Assembly (NCBI GenBank): GCA_037127315.1
Contig: JBBBDQ010001271.1
Location: 1,905,501 to 1,969,500, forward strand
Direction: 5' to 3'
DNA: 64,000 bases
Origin: Ascarosepion bandense
Taxonomy: Eukaryota; Mollusca; Cephalopoda; Sepiida; Sepiidae
Part shown: in pieces, positions 33,401 through 46,585 of the stretch
Layout: every line of letters begins with the position of its first letter
Position numbering within the stretch: the stretch's first letter is position 1
Made by a program: the position numbers and the translations under genes
Notes under the pieces: generated by a model
Seen by the model: the letters and a program-made list of their open reading frames with translations, nothing else
What the model was told of the DNA's origin: nothing
Databases searched by the model: none

Positions 33401-36400
33401 TGGAATAAGAATGAGCCTTGGAATTTTAGTTTTAATCATGTAATGTGCTGTCTTTATATGTTATTTTAAAAATAATCTAATGGCTGAGAAAAGAACATTT
33501 TGGAGTGTGTGGTAATAAAATAAGCTCATTCTATTCCCCTTCTCCCTTGCAACCATTAACTATATTAAACGTTTTCAGCACTAAAGTTGAATTAGTCAAA
33601 TAAAGCTTCATAAACTTATACTTACATATTCTTTATTTTTCTTGCTTTAGTATATTACAGAGTGCCTGAGGGGTATGAAATTTTAACATTATTAATGCTT
33701 TTTTCACAATCAGTTCATAACTTTGTACAACAATACCTGACAGTCTGTGAAGAAATGAATGACAAATTTTGGGCATTAGATTAAATGTCCCCTCAAAAGT
33801 TTATTTGTGGTTAAAATTTTATGATACAAAAAAACAGTTTTAATTTAATGCATGATTATATACCATTCTCTCATTCAAAATAAACTAAATTTTACACTAA
33901 TTCTACCCCACTTTTGAAATTTTCAACTGATGTTGTTTGTTAGATTTAAAAAAAAAAACAAAACAACCCCTAAAACCCCAAGGGTACCCTTGGTTTCATT
34001 TTGAATTCTTAGAATGTTACTGAATTTGTGATGCACTTGAGAATGTCATAGATACAACAATTAAAGAATTCTTAAATAAAATAATTAACAAAAGAAAACT
34101 TGTCTGAATCAGTCACAATGTAACACTCATAATTACTCAGAAATCCTAAACTAAATGTATATGGAATTTAAACTAAAAAAATATTTGAAGTTATGTAAAG
34201 TCATTTGAACTATTTTTGTTTTTGAATGATTTAATTCTCCCGCACAATTAGTATATTAGTTATAAAAGCGAGGAAAAAAAATGAATGTAAAAATCAAAAA
34301 TGAAAAGTTAAAAATATTTTAATCTGATAAAACGTTGAAATTCAGAAATATTCCAGACTGGCTCAAGGGAATTAACTTTAACTCATATAATTTTAAAAAT
34401 TGCAATATGGCAAGAGTATGAAATTTTATCGAGATAGATAATATTTAATGTGATAAAAATGAAATCGCCAAATTCCATGTGATGAAATAGAATGATTCTA
34501 AACAAACTTGTCTTAAAATGTAAGACATTACTTGACATATTACAAACTAAGTTTATTTGTATGCTTTTGTTTCAGTTTCTTATCCAAAGAAAAAATGAAT
34601 AAAATTATGAAAAGACTCTGAAAAGTTCTTTATTCGGATCAATACTTTAATGACCAGATAACAGAATATTGATTTCAGGCCTGGTATGTACAATTCTTAA
34701 CCTCCTGATCCACAAAAGAGCCTGATTGGGAGCCTGGGCAGTGCTTTGTGACCCTCACTATCTTATCATCATTTGCTTTTTTCTACATGCATTTATATGT
34801 CTTATAAATTAAATTAAGCACGAATGATGATGAAAAGTTTTCATTGATTTTGACGTAATTCTGGGTTCTTTTTCTGCCCAAATCTGAGAATTTGTTTTGC
34901 TCATGCTAAGTTTTGAAAAAAAAAAAAAAGAACACTATATTCATTACAAATTAAACTAAACAAAACTGACTAATAATGGATGACAAATCTTAGCAGATTT
35001 TGACATCTATCTGGAGTTTTTTCTTTCTATCCAAATCTGTGAATTTCTTTTGCTCATGCGAAGTCTGGAAAAACATTATATAAAATCACTGTTTTTTATT
35101 TATAATGTTGAATGTGTTAAAGTCTTCAACTTTCAACAAGAAAAATTTTGAGTTGATAAAATATCATTGGTTTATTTAAAATGGAATGAAATATGACATG
35201 TATTTGTTTTCAATTTTTCTAGTTAAATTCTTCACCTATACTATACATGATCCATTACTGTACATAATTAGAGGTTACACTAAAATTTCTATATTATATG
35301 AATACAACCTTATGAATATTGTAATGTAGTTGAGTGGGGGAGGATATCATAGATTCTGGGTGGGGAACACAAGAATCTTGCACTGACCATGACTGATTAT
35401 AGGAAGTGGGTAAAGCTGTGAATTTTTCAACAATCTCTTATTAAAAAAGAAATAGAAATGTCAATTATAAAACAATATTTAGTGGAACTTCAGTTCACAA
35501 ATTGAATTAATTCCTGAAGGCTGTTTGTGACCTGAATTGTTCATAAACAGATTTTTTTCTGTAGGATTCAATGTAAAATGTATTAATCTATATTCCTGGA
35601 CTCCAGATGATTACTTATTTAAACTTTTACAACAGTACATTGTGTACAAGTTCACACACAAAACCAATAAAAATAATTAAATCCTAAACGAAAAAGCTAA
35701 ACACTAACCAGATAAAATATAAAAATGAACTTAATTTAATTTAACTGTATTTGTACTGGGTGAGAGTTGATGGTAAGTGGATAGTAGTGAGGGAGGAGAG
35801 AGACGTTAACGTTTGGAAGGAGAGTCAGGTAACTGTTTTCTTGGGGTTTCTTTTCTTTCTCTTTTCTATTTCTTAGTACCACTCAACTCTGAGATTCATT
35901 GAGCTTTTTTAATACTAAAAATTTGTCCAATGAAATTTGTTTTTGTCTCTTTTAAAATGTTCTTATCTAAAATGAGGCATGGCACTGTCACTGAAAATGT
36001 TCATGCTACGGATTGCTACTGCTTTTTTATGGCGATATTGTTTTCCAAAACTTTGAGTCTCATCCCAATTCACACAAATTTAGCCAGTTTGCGTGTTTGT
36101 TGTCCGAGACCCCATTTATTACCTTCAGACGGTTTTTATTCGTGAGAAAAATCCTTTGTAACCCAAAATTTAAGTGGGTTTAAAATAAAATACAAGGGGA
36201 AATACTTCTGTTAAGTATTATTACTTCCCTTTATATTGGTTACCTAGATATAATCTATTATCGTATTTGTAGGATTTCAAACTGAAAGAAATGTATCTTT
36301 TAAAACAAATTTCAGAAAAATTTTAATATAGGATTATATTTTCAAGAAATAAAAAAAAAATTAAAACGTTATTAAATCAAGGTTTTAATTGTCAATGAAT

Positions 36401-38590
36401 GAAATTATAATTTTCATTTCTGGAAAAGAAAAGTTATTTCCCTTGCATCGATATGCAGACTTTCTTCAACAGAATTTATAGAATTTTAGATTAGCTCTTG
36501 CTACACATTTTTTGAAAAGTTATCTTTCCTTTTGTGATTTGTCTGACAACTTTGTAGTTACATGTTCATTAGAGATACTCAGGGACACGTTACCGATCGT
36601 TTGTCATATGCTTTGTTTTATTAAACTGTCATACATTTTGACGAAAAATAATATATAATATTAATATTTTAAGGGACAATAAAAACTAAAAGCACACGGC
36701 CACATCTGAAACCTACAAGATTCTGAGAAATACATTGACTAAATCTAAATAAAAAAAGTAGTTGTAAGATAATATTAAAACAAGAAATCTATTTTACAGT
36801 TTTTTTTTAAAGTTTAAAACTCCAATCATTATTTTAGTGTTAGCTTCCTTAAAACAAAAAAAACAAAAAATTAAAAAGAGAAGCTATTTCATTTATAAAT
36901 AAAAAAAACATAAAACAGTTGGGACCTTTTGAAATATTTTTAAAAATGTTTATTCATTTGACCAGTAAAATAAAACCAAAATTAATTAAAATTAGTAAAA
37001 TATTTTAAAATTTTATTAAACAAATTAAATTCTCACAAAATAGAACAAACATCTATATTATAATTGCAGAGAACATTTCGGTCTAATTGCTTTATATTAA
37101 AACAAATAATTTAACTTTGAACAGAATTAATAAAAGAAAGAAAATTTCCTTTATTCTGCAAACAAAGCTACAATTAATAAAGCAAAGGAAGTAACTCAGG
37201 ACATGAATATTTCCTATATGCAATGCTATCTCTAACAAACATTGTTAATTATAACATAAGATACTTACTACGAGATTCAAGAAAGTTTCCAGGCCAATCA
37301 ATAAGCCCTTCCAAAAAGGGTTAGATTTTGAAGGATAAAATTAGTTAAGAACTTTTTCAGCATGTCTTCATAACTTTAATTAAAAGGGGAATAATTATTA
37401 AATTATGACCTTTTTCAACAAATATTTTCATTTCTGTTGAAGTGATGATAATTAATTTGCCCTACTTTGATTGACTGATTTTTATGCATATTTTTTCATA
37501 GAACATAATGAAAATGTTTAATCTAAGAAATTCAAACAACTTAAAAATAGGTTAGTTAATTAAATCAGACAAACTACTGTTGGAGAAGTTAATTTACACA
37601 AACCATTGCAATTATTTCCGAACTCAGAATATGACCATGAAATCTTTTGCTTCAGAATGCTTTGGTTCATAAACGACTTTTTATAGAAATAGCAAATCCA
37701 TGCTAAGTGAGAATAAAATGGTAATGATAATGAAAAATTATAGTCATTAAAAAAGAATGACAATTAGAATCAAGAGACTGCTATAGCTAATGAAATTGTT
37801 TTATGAAGATGGAATTTAAAATATGTGAAGTAGGGTTTTACTCATTTGCTGCAAAAATATGATTGATTTCAAAAGCTATCAGCTCTTGACCCAGCAGCAG
37901 AACGCAAAAACATTCTAAGATTATTTTTAAAATTTCAGCTGCTGTGAACTGGCAGAATTTTGAACCAGAGAGAAGATCATTTGAGTAACAGTTGCAGACA
38001 GACAAAGTTTGAGACTTACTTGAAAACAAGAAACTGTTCAAGTTGTATGAAGAACTGCTTTAAAAAGGTAAATAAACTGTGGGTTTGAGCTTCTTCAAGG
38101 GTAACTAATGGTGAGAATGGAAACAAAAGAAGATTCTGATTGCTGTTATATATGTATGTGTAGAGACTCAGAAAACCTGTTAAATTTAGTTTCATAAACA
38201 GAGAATCCATGAAAGTTTAGCTCTGTTTTCATTGGACAGAATAAATGAAGATACCAACAATTTATTCACTTTAATTATTTGAACACAGATGTAAAGCATT
38301 TTCATTAGCTTGTCATTCTTTTTTATCATATTGTTGCATTTTATCACAACTTTCTAGATTAAATAGCATCTGATTATTAAAATATCCTTAAGTATGAATA
38401 TAGATAGAGCCATAATGGAGGGAGAATTATGATTAAAGTAAGAATGAGATGAAGAATAGACTTGAAATAATTCATATTTTTGCCCTGGTTTCTATCACTA
38501 GATACATTTTTGAATATTTTTGTCCTGGAATTATTTGAAATCTGAGATGAAGTAGTTTTATTATTAATTTTTAGCTCAGCCTTTATTTAA
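33401..38590. other. 5.2 kb AT-rich DNA without recognised repeats or genes
   Basis: The longest stretch without a recognised repeat. 37939-38067 has an acceptor-like TTTAAAATTTCAG and a donor-like AAAAAG/GTAAAT, but no long frame between them. It may be an intron or plain intergenic DNA. Confidence 0.35.
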
Positions 38591-38832
38591 TGCAACTCTC
38601 TAACTATTTCAATATAATGAGTACTGTCTCACCATTTTAATAAGTTGAGTACTCTATCACTGTTTTCATAGATCAAGTATTCTCTCATCGCTTTGATAGT
38701 TTGAGTAATATCTATCCACTTCAATAGCATACTCTCTAACCATGTAAATAGTTTAAGTACTCTCTAAACATTTCAGTAATTTGAATACTGTCTAACCTTT
38801 TCAAAAGCTTGAATAACTACCTAACTGTTGTA
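38590..38832. repeat. Degenerate minisatellite, about 31-33 bp unit
   Basis: About eight variants of AGTACTCTCTAACCATTTCA followed by ATAGTTTG. One further unit reappears at about 39580-39620 (AAGTTGAATACTCTCTAACC), beyond the intervening 0.75 kb. Confidence 0.75.
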
Positions 38833-39197
38833 AAATGCAGCAAAGGTGTATTGAGGTTATGAGAAGCACCTAACTGATTATTCTCCCAAGAACTGGGATA
38901 ACAGACAAAGAAGGGAAAGAGGTGAGAGGGAACAAAACAACACTGCCTCAGAAACCACAGTATGGCAGGCAGCACACAACTTTTGAAGCAAAATGAACCA
39001 AAGGACCATCTTCACAATTGCCCACTGTTGATTTTTCCAATGCTTCTATTGGTATGAGACAGCTGACAAAGACTCAGATCTGGACAAGTTTCAGAGAGGT
39101 CTGTACTCATACATGCCAAGCTACCCTGTTGCCAAGAGAAAAACTTGGATGTAACTAACTTTGATAGACATGTCTGCATGTGACTCAGGGCCACTTT
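38833..39197. other. Unassigned DNA between minisatellite parts
   Basis: More balanced composition than its surroundings. No known protein or repeat recognised. Confidence 0.35.
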
Positions 39198-39206
39198 ATC
39201 ATCTGT

Positions 39207-39528
39207 CAGTCAGTTAAATGCCATACACGATACACGTTTGGGCAATCATGTCTCAAAAGAGACATGACTGACTGGGCAGAAGATTATCTTGCAGTAGTTT
39301 GCCATTACTTTTTGTAGTAGACTGGTTGTCAGCCAAGGCTATAGAACCCAATCTGTCTTGTTATTTAGCCCATAACTGGAGAGAAGAGATGGATTATTAC
39401 CTTTCTCAAGGGTATTTGTGTGTAAGTGAATGCAAGGTATTCAACTGGAATTTGAACTTGGCTCTCCAATTTCTCATTCTGAGCCAATATCCACTGCACC
39501 ACAATGCACATCCCACACCACAACGCAA
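39207..39528 (-). mobile_element. SINE-A copy 8, full length, with target-site duplication
   Basis: Complete family structure on the minus strand. A 9-bp duplication, ATCATCTGT, is at 39198-39206 and 39529-39537. The head is preceded by an extra GCGTTGTGGTGTGGGAT, possibly a partial repeat of the head start. Confidence 0.92.
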
Positions 39529-39699
39529 ATCATCTGTATTCATGCATAATTGCATGACTAATCATTTTGATAACTTGATGCTGTTGAAATATTTCCGTAA
39601 GTTGAATACTCTCTAACCTTTTACAAAAAAATAAGCAAACAAAATTTTGAATCAATCTTAATGAAATTATTTTTCTATATTTTATTCTTATTACTTATT

Positions 39700-39904
39700 T
39701 TTTGTAATCATTTCACTGGTAATAAGGCCACTAAGATGCAAAGATTTACAAAGTTTGAGACAATATGAGAAAAAAATGTATTTAGGAGAGAAAACAATAA
39801 AACAACAAGAATTATGAAAACAGAAGATAACAATTGACATTGCATTTAAAATTTTGTAGGTCAAAGTTGACTGGAAAGCAAGAAGCAAAAAAGAGTTTCA
39901 CAAC

Positions 39905-39949
<45 letters not shown>

Positions 39950-41335
39950 AACTGTTAGTATAGAACTTGAGGTTATATCTGGCCATCTCAGCTGAAGAAT
40001 GATGAAAACTTGCTGCCAATTTAGTACGGCACACAAATTTATAAAGACTATGAACCATAGAAGAAAGTTCATCAAAACAATTACCATGAAAGTACTTATA
40101 GAAAAGGCACAGGGATGCTATGGTTTGGTAGAGAGAAGCCAAGTTGCCAGGTCATAACCAATAACATTCTTCTTCTTCTATGTGCCATGTCCCTTCAGGA
40201 CGTAGGTGATTGTGGCCTTCCATGTTTCCCTATCCCTAGTGGCTTTTAGCACACTTTCTTCTGTTACCCCATCTCAACCCCACTCTGCCATTCACCTGCT
40301 GAGGCCATTCAAATATGTTATCTACTTCTTTCTTCTGTCTCTCTTTTTCTCTATCTGACCTGGGAGTGTCAGTTTCTCCAAGCCTTCCTTCCTCATCACA
40401 TGTTCCAAGAACTTTAGCTGTCTTTTCCTGATGCTCAGTATTAATTTCCTCTTAGTTTCCATCCTTTGTAAAACCTCATCATTGCTTACATGCTCGATCC
40501 ATGATATCCACAGCATCCTTCTGTAGAACCACATTTCAGTTTATTCAAGTTTTTCCTTCATCTTTAATGATATTGTCCAGCATTCACTGCCATATTGAAG
40601 AACAGACATCTCATAGCAATCCAGTACTCTCTTCTTTGTTTCTAGTGAAGTTTTTCTGTCTCTTAATACTCTGCTCAGCTTTTGGAATGTGTCCTTGGCC
40701 ATGCCAATTTGCCTTTAGATCTCAGTGTTGCACTTTCTGTCTTCTGTTAGAACATTTCCCAAGTACTTAAATTGTGTACTTGCTTGACTTTAGTATTTCC
40801 AACCTGTAATTGGCATTTTGGGCTCCTCTGTCTGCTGATGACAATACATTCGGTTTTCTTGTAGTTTATTTGTTGTCCTTTCTTTTGATTTTCTTCATCT
40901 ATCTTTTTAAGGAGGTTTTGTAGTTTTCTTTCTGTGTCGGCTATCAGCACTGTATCATCTGCATATCTTATGTTATTCAAATTGTGACTACCAATGATGA
41001 ATCCTGGTATAACTTCTAGGGTCCTCAGAATAATCTCACTCTTTGCAAATCCTATTTAAGATTTTATCAAGAATCTCTAAATACATAGAAGAAGCAACAG
41101 ACCCTATGTAACAGCAATATTCAATGCATGGATAAATGGTAGACTTATAAATATGTAAAATAGATTCTGCTGAGAAAAACTGCCTAGCTCAATAGAGGCA
41201 GATCTAGCAATTGATTCAATATAATCTTTCCTCTTCATAAGAACAGAAAATGTGAGCTAAGGAATGAGCAATGAGTCATTTTTCTAGAGCTTAGAATCAC
41301 CCATGCTGTTGGAAGGTAAAAAAATGTTCTTTCAG
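39700..41335 (-). pseudogene. LINE-J, degraded, split by an RTE insertion
   Basis: The tail end is at about 39705 (TGTAATCATTTCACTGGTAA on plus). Minus-strand frames keep TIASLCLFYKYFHGNCFDEL (about 40130), equivalent to DVASLCLFYKYFHGFCSDEL in better copies. The homology to 6170-6350 stops at about 40165 and resumes at about 41045 (ATTTTATCAAGAATCTCTAA, CAGCAATATTCAATGC, GTAGACTTATA). The gap is an RTE copy. A (GA)n run occupies 39906-39946. Non-functional. Confidence 0.75.
40169..41043 (-). pseudogene. RTE-type LINE inserted in LINE-J
   Basis: The GAA-type tail (CTTCTTCTTC on plus) is at 40169. Minus-strand frames at 40980-40747 encode NIRYADDTVLIADTERKLQN, which includes the YADD catalytic box, then KKGQQINYKKTECIVISRQ. 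Another frame at 40534-40322 encodes MWFYRRMLWISWIEHVSNDE. Frameshifts separate these. This is the only RTE copy here that retains YADD. The 5' end is truncated and the endonuclease is missing. More diverged than the 9.2- and 52.7-kb copies. Confidence 0.85.
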
Positions 41336-41764
41336 ACAATTAAAAGAGAGAATTTTAACTGAGAATATACAACCAAAAAAGTAGTAGTAAAAAGGCAAGA
41401 ATAAGATGAAGCAATGTTTAAATAAGATTTTTTTCAACATATCTTTTTTTTGTATGGCATGGAACTTTTTCATATGAAAAATCCTCCTACTTTTCTATAA
41501 ATAGATTTTCCAAATTACAGCAAAGACTAATAAGGTTATCACTTGTTTGCAGTCACAGACAGTATAGCTTGTCTTAGCATCAATAGTTTTATGCCATAGA
41601 AGAGATAACTCAGCAAGTTGTTAATTTAGTAGCCAATACTAGTTAACTTATTGTGTATTTCTAAGTGTAGCTTAGTTATGGCACAAGGTCAAAAGTATGG
41701 GACACCTAATGAGTTGTCTTATGATAGTCTGTTATCCTTTTGTCAGATGGCAGTATCTTTTTAT
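41336..41764. other. AT-rich DNA, nothing recognised
   Basis: No coding or repeat signal recognised. Confidence 0.4.
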
Positions 41765-41925
41765 TTTTTTTTTAATCATATCACCCCAAACAAGGCGGTA
41801 ACGCCACTGATGCATAGGGGTCTACGTAAGAGTGAAAAGATTGGAAAAGAGAGAACCGGAAACCACATCCTAAACAGGGAACAAGGGATTGTTCAGTAGA
41901 CGTGGGTGGAATGTCAAAGAAAGGA
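41765..41925 (-). mobile_element. LINE-J-type 3' tail, variant body
   Basis: Very similar to 17-180: tail, then GAAAAGATTGGAAAAGAGA, AACCACATCCTAAACA, AGACGTGGGTGGA on plus. Confirms a separate tail-sharing sub-family. Confidence 0.7.
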
Positions 41926-42499
41926 AATTTGCGCATATACTTTGGGCAAAAGACAAACTGTGGATATTTGTACAACTTTGTCCCTTATATGTAAATTTAA
42001 CACACAAGATGACAATTAGTCATAACTGAGGTATTTGCTTGGCTAATCCAAACATTGTAGATTGTTAGCGCTGTTACATAAATATTTTCATGGTAGTTGT
42101 TAAGTTTTTCTGTTTGGTACTTTGTTGGCAACAGAGTCTCGTCATTTTACTATCTAGAGGAAATCATAAGTTCTATTCTAATACTTGATTCTCTTACAGT
42201 CCTTACTTTTGGAACCCTTTTCCAGCTTCTTGTTTTCTCATCAAATACAACCATCAAAAATTTAAATGCACTGTAAATTATTATCTTCTGTTTTCTTGAA
42301 TTCTGTTCTTTTTATTGTCTTTTTTTCATCAATAATGTTTTCTCAGTTTCTTTCACTCCCAGAAAATCCTTGCATCTTAGCGGCTTTGTTGTGAACTGGA
42401 CAACGTGGTAGTAATTTGAAAGTGGAGTCACCATCATAAAGTAGACTGGTTATCCAATCCACGGCATTAATAATAAAGATAACTCAGAGAACAATATAA
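41926..42499. other. Unassigned DNA; faint variant-tail homology 42160-42400
   Basis: TTTCTTTCACTCCCAG followed by CATCTTAGCGGC resembles the 1502-1655 fragment but is too decayed to be sure. Confidence 0.35.
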
Positions 42500-43548
42500 T
42501 AAGAATAATGACAATGTATTAAACATCTTAAAAATCTCCCTGATTCCATAAGAGCCCAAGTAGGTTTGTACGCCGATGACACCACAATTTACTCTCGCCT
42601 CCTACAAAAATCTGGTGTAGGCGTCAAAGCTAACCTCGCAGCCGAGATTGAAAAAGACCTCCAATCCATATTGGACTGGGGTAAGAAATGGCTAGTAAAT
42701 TTTAATGCTTCTAAAACGAAGCAACTCTTAATTAACCATCATCGACAATCTCACCTACCTCCCATTAGCATGGACCAGGCTTGCCTCCCAGAGAGTAAAA
42801 CACTACGCCTCCTTGGTCTCACACTTTCAGCAAACCTCAAATAGAATGACTATATCAAATCCATTGCTAAATCTGCTGCTATGAAAGTCGGTTCTCTGTG
42901 TAGGGCCCGGAAGTTTTTTCCGTCTAAATCTATCCTGCGCATATATAAATCTACCATCCGCCTCTGCATTGAATACTGTTGCCATATCTGGTCGGGTGCC
43001 CCTGCTATTCTCCTCGGGCTTCTCGATAAGGTTCACAGGAGGGTCTGTAATGTGATAGATACTGACTTGGCAGACCGCCTGCAGTCTCTCTCCCACCAGC
43101 GAGACGTGGCTTCCCTGTGTCTCTTCTATAAATACTTTCACGGCTTCTGCTCCGATGAACTTAGATCACTGGTGCCCCCTAAATACGAATTTGCACAAGA
43201 TACTAGATTAGCAACTAGATCCCACCCTTTTACAGTGAAACCGATAAAATGCAACCGCAACTTCTACTCCAACAGTTTCTTTCCTCGCACTTCCCGACTG
43301 TGGAATTCCCTTCCACACAATTGCTTCCCCGATGGATACAATCTCCAGGAGTTTAAATGTAAGGTCAATAGACACCTCCTAACACACTAACCTGCTCCCA
43401 TTCCTCCTGACATTCCCTATGTCTAACATTCATTCCTCCTGACATTCCCTATGTCTAACCACTCCTTCTCTTTACCTTCCCCTATGTAGCCCCATGCGCA
43501 ATAGTGGCAGTGGAATGCCTTGCTTGGGGTGAGATGATTAAAAAAAAA
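42500..43548 (+). pseudogene. LINE-J reverse transcriptase 3' half, nearly intact (one in-frame stop)
   Basis: From about 42534 one frame reads NLPDSIRAQVGLYADDTTIY, the RT catalytic region with both YADD aspartates. It continues through KTLRLLGLTLSANLK to a TAG at 42842-42844, where the related copy at 6 kb has Trp. The same frame continues NDYIKSIAKSAAMKVGSLCR, IYKSTIRLCIEYCCHIWSGA, LADRLQSLSHQRDVASLCLF and ends at 43390. The roughly 160-bp 3' UTR (with a short direct duplication of CATTCCTCCTGACATTCCC) ends CTTGCTTGGGGTGAGATGATT and A15. A single G-to-A change (TGG to TAG) is the only visible disruption in over 280 codons, so the insertion is fairly young. It is 5'-truncated, so it lacks the endonuclease and RT fingers. 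Confidence 0.9.
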
Positions 43549-45867
43549 AAAAAAACATAATTACAGGATTGATTATTTTGTGCATGCAAGATTTAGTGGA
43601 GAAAGTTCTCTCTTGGATGTTGAAGAAAATGCATCAATGTTCATACTGAAAGATTTCTTGAAAAAAAAATATGATGTTTGTACTAATCAGTAGTTGAATA
43701 TAATTATATATGAAGTGAAGTATGCTTGTAAGAGAGAGAGGAATATTTTTGGTGTAACTAATTGCTAAACGCAGTTAGCGCAGTATGTGAGTTGAAAAGG
43801 AACTAACAGCATTTGGACTGTTAGCTCCGAAAGACAGATTCTAACTGGTCTAAACATGTGTGAACATCAGCTTATATATTTCTGAATGAAGCGTGGGAAA
43901 AAGAGGTTTCACGTGCGGTACTAATGTATAAGTATGTGCGTATATATGTGTGTACCTGCATACATGGCAATATGTGTATAAGTATGTACATGCATGTAGA
44001 AGTGATTCTACAGTTTTATCACCTTGCTTAGGGTGAAATCATTAAAAAATATTTGCTGAACTTTATAATAGTGTAATTTTGAATTTAAATAAGTTGGTAG
44101 TTATTCTATGCTTTTAAATACAATAATCTATCATCAAAAAAAAACATTCAAATTTAGATTTAGAACAGCTGACACGATTTTCCAATTCACTTTTGTAAAA
44201 TTTATCTCATTAAATTGTGAGATTACCCCAACTTGCTTTCCCCTGGATGTTGCTTAATAGGGTTCTATTAAGTGATACTGAAATCAGTGGTATATAAATA
44301 AAGGATTCACTCTCTCTTTCTGCTACAGAATATAATAACAAAATCATAGGACTCTTCCCTTCCAGTTAGACACTCCTTAGGCAGGCTGACTACTTTATTT
44401 CCCTAAACCATGGTCTCATCAAATAAAAATTCAAGATAGTATTACAACAATACAACTAGTACAGATAAAGCAACTAAAGCAGAGATGAAAGAAATACAAG
44501 TAAAAAATAAAAGTTTATAAAAACAAATTATAAAAACAAATTATAAAAACAAATTAATACTGCAATTATTAAAATCATGAGTTACTAATAATGGTTGTCA
44601 TTGCTTTAATATACTATCACTATTAATAATACTAGATGTGTAACTAAAGCATCTGAAATTAAAATTCTAGTAAAAAAAATTAATAAATGATCGACAATGT
44701 GTCACTATGATATTACAGCTACTGATACTACTAGTGTACAGAAATGTAAGCATGAATAACAAATATGGCAGAATCATGTGACTGGGGAAAAAAAAACGGA
44801 TAAATTAAAATAATGATATTTGATCTGCAAACTCAAGTGGTTAGAACTACTACCACAATAAGGGATAAAGCAAAAAGAGAGATGTGAGTTCAAGTCCTGT
44901 CAAGTGCTTATTATTTATTTTCATTTTGTAGAAAATTGAGGGGTTGAAAATTTGGCCTTGTAAAAAAAAAATATTGAACTTCTCAACCAAAAAAAAAAAA
45001 AAAGGAAAAGAAAAGAAGAAGACAGCAAAATACAAATATACAATTTTTATATTCAAGAAATTGTTGAGATGATTTTACAGAAATTGTTTTTCTTGTCAAG
45101 TTATTCTTTTGAAGACAGTTTTCATATGGCAGGAACTACTCTAGATATAGGAAAATTTCTTTATAACTCCTCTTACTACTTCAACTCAGACTTTTACTCA
45201 GACTGGCTACTCAATATTGTTATAAACTTCCTAAGACCAGATCTTCTGATTCATGTTATACAAATTTCCACCATTGGCCAAATGTGAACACACTGAAATC
45301 CAAGGCTGAACTAAAAACTTTGTCAACTGTACACAGGCTCCACCCATAGCATCTGTTTCACTTACATACTTAAAGAAAAATGCAATCCAGAATTTTCACC
45401 AATAGCAGCCACTCCTGCCTAAAGAAAAATTGAAGCTGACCTGAGCCTAAGAAAAGGATATAAAATCCCATCGAAGGGACTTCTTAGGTAGTTGGCCGGC
45501 ACATGATTCACAATTCTTGTCAACAGTAACTTTCCATCTCTAATGACACTGGCAAAAGGCTGTTGGCACAGTAATTCACAACTCACCCTCCCTCTCCTAC
45601 TGTACGAATGATTTTTATGCCTCTATGTAACTCTTTTTTTTTTCAATGAGAGACATTCACACTGATTTACCATTTGTATTTTTTGTTAATAAAATTAATT
45701 ATTTCCTTAACCTCTGTCATTTCTTCTTTGTTTTGCCATCATACATTTAACATCACAATATATTGTCATTTATTATACAAACCTAGTAAGTTTTGTTCGT
45801 TCTAGTCCAATTTTTTTCTTATAAAATAGACTAAACACAGGAAAATTTCTTAATGATAACTCTTTTT
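43549..45867. other. 2.3 kb mostly unassigned; solo LINE-J tail at 44013-44055
   Basis: 44013-44055 holds ACCTTGCTTAGGGTGAAATC followed by ATTAAAAAAT without any LINE body. 45290-45720 is less AT-rich, with TATAAAA at about 45460 and AATAAAATTAATTA near 45698, so it could be an LTR or promoter-like repeat, but no ends or duplications were found. TATAAAAACAAAT is repeated three times at 44516-44553. Confidence 0.4.
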
Positions 45868-46585
45868 TTTAAATCATGTTGCCCCAAGCAAGGCATTTTA
45901 CTGCCACTGTTGTGCAGGGAGTTACATAGGAGGAATGTTATGAAGAGTGAGAAGTTGCAGGGGGTGTCAGGAAGAGAGTAGGAGAGGGAAGAGATTACTG
46001 AAGAGAGTGGGGTGGACCAGGAGGAATGTTATGAGGAGTGAGAAGTTGTAGGAGGTGTCGGGAAGAGAGTACTGACGAGAGTGGGGTGAATGTAGAAAAG
46101 CATGAGAGAGAGGATGTAAGTTAGTGTGACAGGAGATGACTATTGATTTTACATTTAAATTCTTGGCGATTGTAACTGTCAGGAAAGCAAGTATGTAGAA
46201 GAGAATTCCACAGGCGGGAAGTTCGAGAAAAGAAGCTGCTGGAGTAGAATTTGCGTTTACAATTTATTAGCTTCACAATAAAAGGATGGGACCTAGTTGC
46301 TAATCTTGTGGCGCGAGGAATTTCTTATATAGGGGGTACCAGTGAGCCAAGTTCATCGGAGTAGAAGCCATGAAAGTATTTGTAGAAGAGACACAGGGAA
46401 GCCACACTGCGTCGGTGAGAAAGCGACTGTATCCTAGCTGCCAAGTCGGGATCAATCACATTACAGCTTCTCTGTTGGATTCGATCAAGGACACCTAAGT
46501 GGATAGCAGGAGCACTGAACCAGATATGGCAGCAATACTCAATGCAAAGGCGGATAGTAGACTTGTATATGTGCAGTATTTTACC
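45868..46585 (-). pseudogene. LINE-J 3' fragment, degraded
   Basis: Nucleotide match to the 5.7- and 55-kb copies (AAGCAAGGCATTTTACTGCC, GAATTCCACAGGCGGGAAG, CATGAAAGTATTTGTAGAAG, TGGCAGCAATACTCAATGC). It contains a local 80-bp duplication of GGAGGAATGTTATGAGGAGT-type sequence at 45930-46080. No intact frame. Confidence 0.75.

Noticed and set aside
37939..38067. Possible exon between acceptor-like and donor-like sites
   Set aside because: All frames hit early stops (longest about 17 codons); splice-like words are frequent by chance in AT-rich DNA.
45290..45720. Possible second solo LTR with TATAAAA and AATAAA
   Set aside because: No matching TG...CA ends with target-site duplication were found.
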